Part shown: positions 5,918-8,683 of the stretch, in pieces
Layout: each line of letters opens with the position of its first letter
How positions within the stretch are numbered: the stretch's first letter is position 1
Assembly: GCA_003250455.1 (NCBI GenBank)
Contig: QKGK01000324.1
Coordinates: 1 to 8,683, forward strand
Source of the DNA: Chloroflexota bacterium
GTDB lineage: Bacteria; Chloroflexota; Anaerolineae; Anaerolineales; UBA11579
Direction: 5' to 3'
DNA: 8,683 bases
Translations under genes and position numbers: made by a program
The notes under the pieces: model-generated
Database searches by the model: none
The model's input: the letters and a program-made list of their open reading frames with translations, nothing else
Told to the model about the DNA's origin: nothing

Positions 5918-5925
5918 ATTATACT
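5918..5925. promoter_or_regulatory. Overlapping back-to-back -10 elements
   Basis: The minus strand reads TATAAT (5923-5918), a perfect -10 whose +1 would fall on base 5911, the A of the methyltransferase ATG. The plus strand reads TATACT (5920-5925), pointing to a start near 5932 and a 53-base leader for the dehydrogenase. Neither direction has a convincing -35. The 73-base gap between the two start codons holds nothing else recognisable except the dehydrogenase ribosome site. Confidence 0.5.
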
Positions 5926-5974
5926 TTCCTTCGGGTTTTGGGGAAGCAAGCACGGGCATTAGACCAAATTAGTT

Positions 5975-5980
5975 GGAGGA
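5975..5980 (+). promoter_or_regulatory. Ribosome site fixing the dehydrogenase start
   Basis: GGAGGA lies four bases before ATG 5985-5987. An in-frame TTG at 5973-5975 overlaps this site and has no ribosome site of its own, so the ATG is the start. Confidence 0.85.
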
Positions 5981-5984
5981 AATC

Positions 5985-6848
5985 ATGGCAGCGGAAACTA
6001 TGCTGGGGAAAACTGTGTTGATCACTGGTGCTACGGACGGAATTGGCAAGCAAGCCGCCAAAGAGATCGCTGCTATGGGGGCAAAGGTGGTGTTGGCAGG
6101 GCGCAGCGTGGAGCGCTGTGAGCAGTCAGCCGCTGAGGTGATCGCCTACAGCCGAAATGAAGATGTGGACTATCTGGTGGCTGACCTGTCCTCGATGGGG
6201 GATGTGCAGAAGCTGGCGGAGGCGTTCCGGGCAAAATATGACCACCTGGACGTGCTGGTCAATAATGCCGGGGCCGGGTTTGTGCGCCGCAACTGGACGG
6301 TGGACGGCTTCGAGAAAACCTTTGCCCTCAACCACCTGGCGTATTTTCTGCTCACGCATTTACTGCTGGACATGCTCCAGGAAAGCGCCCCCAGCCGGGT
6401 GGTGAGCACCTCTTCCGGTTCTTCGTATTCGGGACGCATCCACTTCGATGATATTCACCTGCAGCGCTTCTACTTTGTGCATACCGCCTACGCCCAGTCC
6501 AAGCTGGCGAATGTGATGTTCACCTATGCGCTGGCCCGGCGATTGGAAGGCAGCGGTGTAACGGCGAATGTGTTCCATCCCGGGCTGGTCAAGACGGGCA
6601 TCTTCCGAAAAGTGCCAAAAGTAGGGCGGCTGGCCGATAAATTGATCCTGGACCTAAGGAAGCCTATCTCTGTGGAAGAAGGGGCGAAGACGCTGGTTTA
6701 TCTGGCTACCTCTCCGGAAGTGGAAGGGCAGAGCGGGCATTATTACTATAAAAAGCAGATCCGCCAGACGGTCCCGCCGTCGTATTCGATGGAAGACCAG
6801 GAACGCCTGTGGGAACTGAGCGAGCGGATGGTCAAAGATTGGCTGTAA
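5985..6848 (+). CDS. Short-chain dehydrogenase/reductase (retinol-dehydrogenase-like SDR)
   Basis: The 287-residue classical SDR contains every family signature: cofactor loop TGATDGIG (14-21), AGR after the second strand (38-40; Arg40 suggests NADP(H) preference), DLSS (68-71), NNAG (93-96), structural Asn116, catalytic serine at about 143-144 in VVSTSSGSS, and the YAQSK active site with Tyr169 and Lys173. HPGLVKTGIF (198-207) is the usual loop after the active site. The insert after Gly145 and the C-terminal helix resemble retinol-dehydrogenase/WWOX-type SDRs, whose bacterial members have broad or unknown alcohol/ketone substrates. It is cytoplasmic with no membrane anchor. It is divergent from the methyltransferase operon and converges on the YbaK-like gene with only 10 bases between stops and no terminator between them. 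Confidence 0.93.
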   Translation: MAAETMLGKTVLITGATDGIGKQAAKEIAAMGAKVVLAGRSVERCEQSAAEVIAYSRNEDVDYLVADLSSMGDVQKLAEAFRAKYDHLDVLVNNAGAGFVRRNWTVDGFEKTFALNHLAYFLLTHLLLDMLQESAPSRVVSTSSGSSYSGRIHFDDIHLQRFYFVHTAYAQSKLANVMFTYALARRLEGSGVTANVFHPGLVKTGIFRKVPKVGRLADKLILDLRKPISVEEGAKTLVYLATSPEVEGQSGHYYYKKQIRQTVPPSYSMEDQERLWELSERMVKDWL

Positions 6849-6858
6849 TTAGGGGTGT

Positions 6859-7326
6859 TTAGGTGAACCGGCCGGTCTCGATCTCGCCGAGGGCTTTTTT
6901 CAGGTCTTTGGTCAGCATCATGATGGCCGTTCCTGAGATGCCGGACCCCAAGGAGACCGCCACTGGTGCAAAGACGTTCTTGTCCGCCAGCATGGGGACT
7001 TTCATCTTCAGCCCGAATGGGGACACCGTGCCGACCTTATAGCCGGTCACTTCGTAGACCTCGTCCGGGGAAGCCATCGTCAGACGGTGCATACCAAAAT
7101 GCTGCCGCAGCGCTTTCCAGGAGATTTGTTCTTTCCCGGCTACCAATGCCATGGCGTATTCCCCTTCGTTCAGCCGGAAGAGGATACTACGCACTACCTG
7201 GGATACATCCTGGTTGCGCTCGGCGGCGGCTTGCTCGATCGAGCGGACCGGGCCGTCGTGCACAAATACCTGGTAAGGGATGTTCATCTGGTCTAATGCC
7301 TGGGTGGCGGCTGTGGTTGGGGTCAT
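6859..7326 (-). CDS. YbaK/EbsC-family aminoacyl-tRNA deacylase
   Basis: The 155-residue protein is a stand-alone prolyl-tRNA-synthetase editing (INS) domain. Members hydrolyse mischarged tRNAs such as Cys-tRNAPro or Ala-tRNAPro. Recognisable parts are VHDGPVRSIEQAAAE (22-36), VVRSILFR (44-51), LVAGKEQISWKALR (61-74), the GYKVGTVSPFG loop (95-105) and the SLGSGISGTAI loop (125-135). The family's conserved lysine in the VVKT strand is Arg46 here, so specificity or chemistry may differ from E. coli YbaK; it cannot be assigned to YbaK, ProXp-ala or another subgroup by eye. The ATG has GGAGA seven bases upstream. The gene is transcribed alone, its stop ten bases from that of the converging dehydrogenase. 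Confidence 0.9.
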   Translation of the reverse strand: MTPTTAATQALDQMNIPYQVFVHDGPVRSIEQAAAERNQDVSQVVRSILFRLNEGEYAMALVAGKEQISWKALRQHFGMHRLTMASPDEVYEVTGYKVGTVSPFGLKMKVPMLADKNVFAPVAVSLGSGISGTAIMMLTKDLKKALGEIETGRFT

Positions 7327-7353
7327 TTCGGTTTCTCCATTACGCTGTATTGA

Positions 7354-7359
7354 ACTATA
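7354..7359 (-). promoter_or_regulatory. Possible -10 of the YbaK-like gene
   Basis: TATAGT on the minus strand predicts a start near 7347 and a 21-base leader containing the GGAGA site. No good -35 is present at 16-18 bases, so this is tentative. It is the only promoter-like element seen in the 218-base gap 7327-7544, which otherwise holds the hairpin at 7494-7517, two weak inverted repeats (7410-7437 and 7459-7484) and no credible gene. Confidence 0.3.
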
Positions 7360-7493
7360 AAGCGGTTCACTTTGAAAGACGCCTCCAGCCCCGCTTTCTT
7401 ACTTTTTCGCCAGGGTATTGCTGCGCTTGACCCCTGGATTGGCTGTCAGATTTTGGTTTGTATGGCGGATGTTCAGAACATACAGGAATATGA

Positions 7494-7517
7494 AGGGGCG
7501 CACGGCTGTGCGCCCCT
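7494..7517 (-). terminator. GC-rich perfect hairpin after valS (terminator or dispersed palindrome)
   Basis: AGGGGCGCAC (7494-7503) and GTGCGCCCCT (7508-7517) form an uninterrupted 10-bp stem with a 4-base GGCT loop. It begins 27 bases past the valS stop, where a terminator is expected. On the minus strand it is followed by TCATATTCC, a poor U-tract. The palindrome style (GGGGCG...GGC...CGCCCC) resembles the short GC-rich intergenic repeats scattered in many bacterial genomes, so it could be one copy of such a family. Confidence 0.5.
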
Positions 7518-7544
7518 ATCAATCGGTTGAAAAATTGTTTGGGG

Positions 7545-8683
7545 TTATCCCAATTCGTCCAACTGGCTTTGAAGCTTTCCGGCAGTTGCCCGGAAACCTT
7601 CCAGCTTCTCGCGTTCTTTCTGGACGACTTCTGCCGGGGCTTTCTCGGCAAACGGGCTGGAGAGCAGCTTTTCCAGGCGCTGGATTTGTCCCTGCGCTTC
7701 TTCCAGACTGGAGGTCAGGCGGATCTTCTCTTCCTCGGGGTCGATCAGGTCAGCAAGAGGGAGGAAGATCTCGAGCGGTCCAACCACGATGGCTGTTGAA
7801 CCTTCTGGTTTGGACTCAAGCGCTTCCACGATGGTGAATGCTTCCGGGTTGAGGTGACTGAGCGCGGCGATCGTGGCAGACTGGGCTTGCAATGCCGCAG
7901 TCTCTGCCCCGGCGGTGATGGTCGCCCCGATCTTGTTACCCGGTTTGACCTGTTTCTCCGCCCGCAGGTTGCGGATGGCCCGGATGGTCTCCATCACCAG
8001 GTCGAAGCTGGCAATCGCATCCTCTTCCCAGCCCTCAAAGGGATGCGGCTCCGGCCATTTGGCGATGATCAGCGCTTCTTCCCAGCCTTCGGCCGGGTTC
8101 ATTTCCGGGCTGTGATCCATGGCGGCCGCTTTCAAGTGTCCCCATAGCTCCTCGGTGATGAAGGGGGTGAAGGGGTGCAGCAGCCTCAGGAGTGTATCCA
8201 AAACCCGGACAAGAGTCTGGGCGGTTTTCTTGGCGCGTGCGCCGCCTTCTGCTACCTGCAGCTTGGCAACCTCAAGATACCAGTCGGCAAATTCGCCCCA
8301 GAAGAAATCGTAGATCTGACGGCCAGCCTCGCCATATTGAAAGGTTGTGAAGAGTCGTTCGATGTTGTGGGTCACCTGGCGCAGGCGCGCCCAGATCCAG
8401 GAATCGGCGGCAGTCCAGTCCACGGTGTCGATATCGGCGTCTGCCGGGGCTTGCTCCAGCAGGGAGAGCACCAGCCGGGCGGCATTCCAGACCTTGTTGG
8501 CAAAGTTGCGGTTCGATTCCACTTTCTGCAGGCTGAGGTTGCTGTCCTTACCAGGGGAGGATCCTACCAGTAAGGCAAAGCGCAGAGCGTCCGTGCCCAT
8601 GTCGTCCATGACCTCCAGCGGGTCGATCACGTTGCCGGTGGTCTTGCTCATCTTGCGGCCGATCTCATCGCGGATGATGCCGT
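7545..8683 (-). CDS. valS: Valyl-tRNA synthetase, C-terminal part (5' end outside window)
   Basis: The frame is open from the window edge to TAA at 7545-7547, giving 378 complete codons. It begins with GIIRDEIGRKMSKTTGNVIDP, the catalytic KMSKS loop of a class I synthetase (KMSKT here), with the IRDExGRKMSK context typical of ValRS. Then come GTDALRFALLVGSSPGKD, NRNFANKVWNAARLVL and the anticodon-binding helical domain (SWIWARL, HPFTPFITEELW). The last 70 residues form the ValRS C-terminal coiled-coil arm: LADLIDPEEEKIRLTSSLEE and FAEKAPAEVVQKEREKLE. The enzyme charges tRNAVal with valine. The missing N-terminal part should contain the HIGH motif and editing domain. An internal ATG at 8651 lies inside the KMSKT motif and is not a start. 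The gene ends before a GC-rich hairpin. Confidence 0.97.
   Translation of the reverse strand, partial: GIIRDEIGRKMSKTTGNVIDPLEVMDDMGTDALRFALLVGSSPGKDSNLSLQKVESNRNFANKVWNAARLVLSLLEQAPADADIDTVDWTAADSWIWARLRQVTHNIERLFTTFQYGEAGRQIYDFFWGEFADWYLEVAKLQVAEGGARAKKTAQTLVRVLDTLLRLLHPFTPFITEELWGHLKAAAMDHSPEMNPAEGWEEALIIAKWPEPHPFEGWEEDAIASFDLVMETIRAIRNLRAEKQVKPGNKIGATITAGAETAALQAQSATIAALSHLNPEAFTIVEALESKPEGSTAIVVGPLEIFLPLADLIDPEEEKIRLTSSLEEAQGQIQRLEKLLSSPFAEKAPAEVVQKEREKLEGFRATAGKLQSQLDELG

Noticed and set aside
5912..5959. Methyltransferase start at ATG 5957-5959
   Set aside because: No Shine-Dalgarno precedes it, it would leave 25 bases for a divergent promoter, and the extra 16 residues do not fit the family; the TATAAT inside this stretch supports the later start.
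5973..5984. TTG start of the dehydrogenase
   Set aside because: The TTG overlaps the GGAGGA ribosome site that serves the ATG at 5985.
7469..7481. ATGTTC-A-GAACAT palindrome as an SOS (LexA) box
   Set aside because: It does not match the Gram-positive GAAC-N4-GTTC form or the E. coli CTGT-N8-ACAG form, and lies downstream of valS rather than near a promoter.
7367..7651. 94-codon minus-strand open frame across the valS end and intergenic gap
   Set aside because: It is out of frame with valS, translates the GC-rich hairpin, and has no ribosome site or family features.
1..8683. tRNA genes, CRISPR repeats, insertion sequences, toxin-antitoxin or phage genes
   Set aside because: Looked for on both strands by eye; none could be supported.

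Overview
This is an ordinary-looking bacterial chromosomal segment of nine genes, two of them cut by the window ends. A CarD-family RNA polymerase-binding protein, a GTPase related to cyclic 2,3-diphosphoglycerate synthetase, and a mix of sigma70-type promoters with good Shine-Dalgarno sites suggest a free-living bacterium. Protein style and gene mix make me think of Chloroflexota (Anaerolineae-like), but that is an impression, not a demonstrated placement. No tRNA, rRNA, CRISPR array, insertion sequence or phage gene is visible.

Left end (1-1479): a divergent pair, a GyrI/YobU-type small-molecule-binding protein (minus strand, 3' end outside the window) and a WYL-domain transcription regulator (plus strand). 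Their 126-bp intergenic region holds overlapping back-to-back promoters and two palindromes, which looks like a self-contained sensing switch. Parts of this section are richer in A+T than the rest.

Centre (1494-3533): a COG2403-type GTPase with its own extended -10 promoter faces a CarD-family gene across one shared bidirectional terminator. The CarD gene starts at GTG and has a clear promoter.

Minus-strand operon (3587-5911): a class I methyltransferase, then a two-domain GNAT acetyltransferase (4-bp ATGA overlap), then a divergent TrmB-type tRNA m7G methyltransferase (4-nt gap). The first gene appears to be transcribed from a TATAAT placed so that the message would begin at the ATG itself. 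That -10 overlaps a mirror-image -10 pointing toward the plus-strand short-chain dehydrogenase.

Right end (5985-8683): the short-chain dehydrogenase converges on a YbaK-type aminoacyl-tRNA deacylase with only 10 bp between stops. A 218-bp gap with a strong GC-rich hairpin follows, then the C-terminal part of valyl-tRNA synthetase (minus strand, 5' part outside the window). Three genes (TrmB-like, YbaK-like, ValS) concern tRNA modification or charging fidelity, but they are not one operon.

I did not find a convincing new multi-gene system. The best leads are the two-palindrome regulatory region, the possible leaderless/bidirectional promoter, and several family members whose signature residues are changed: CarD minor-groove tryptophan, YbaK lysine, TrmB FPDPW motif and the Trm112-like cysteines.
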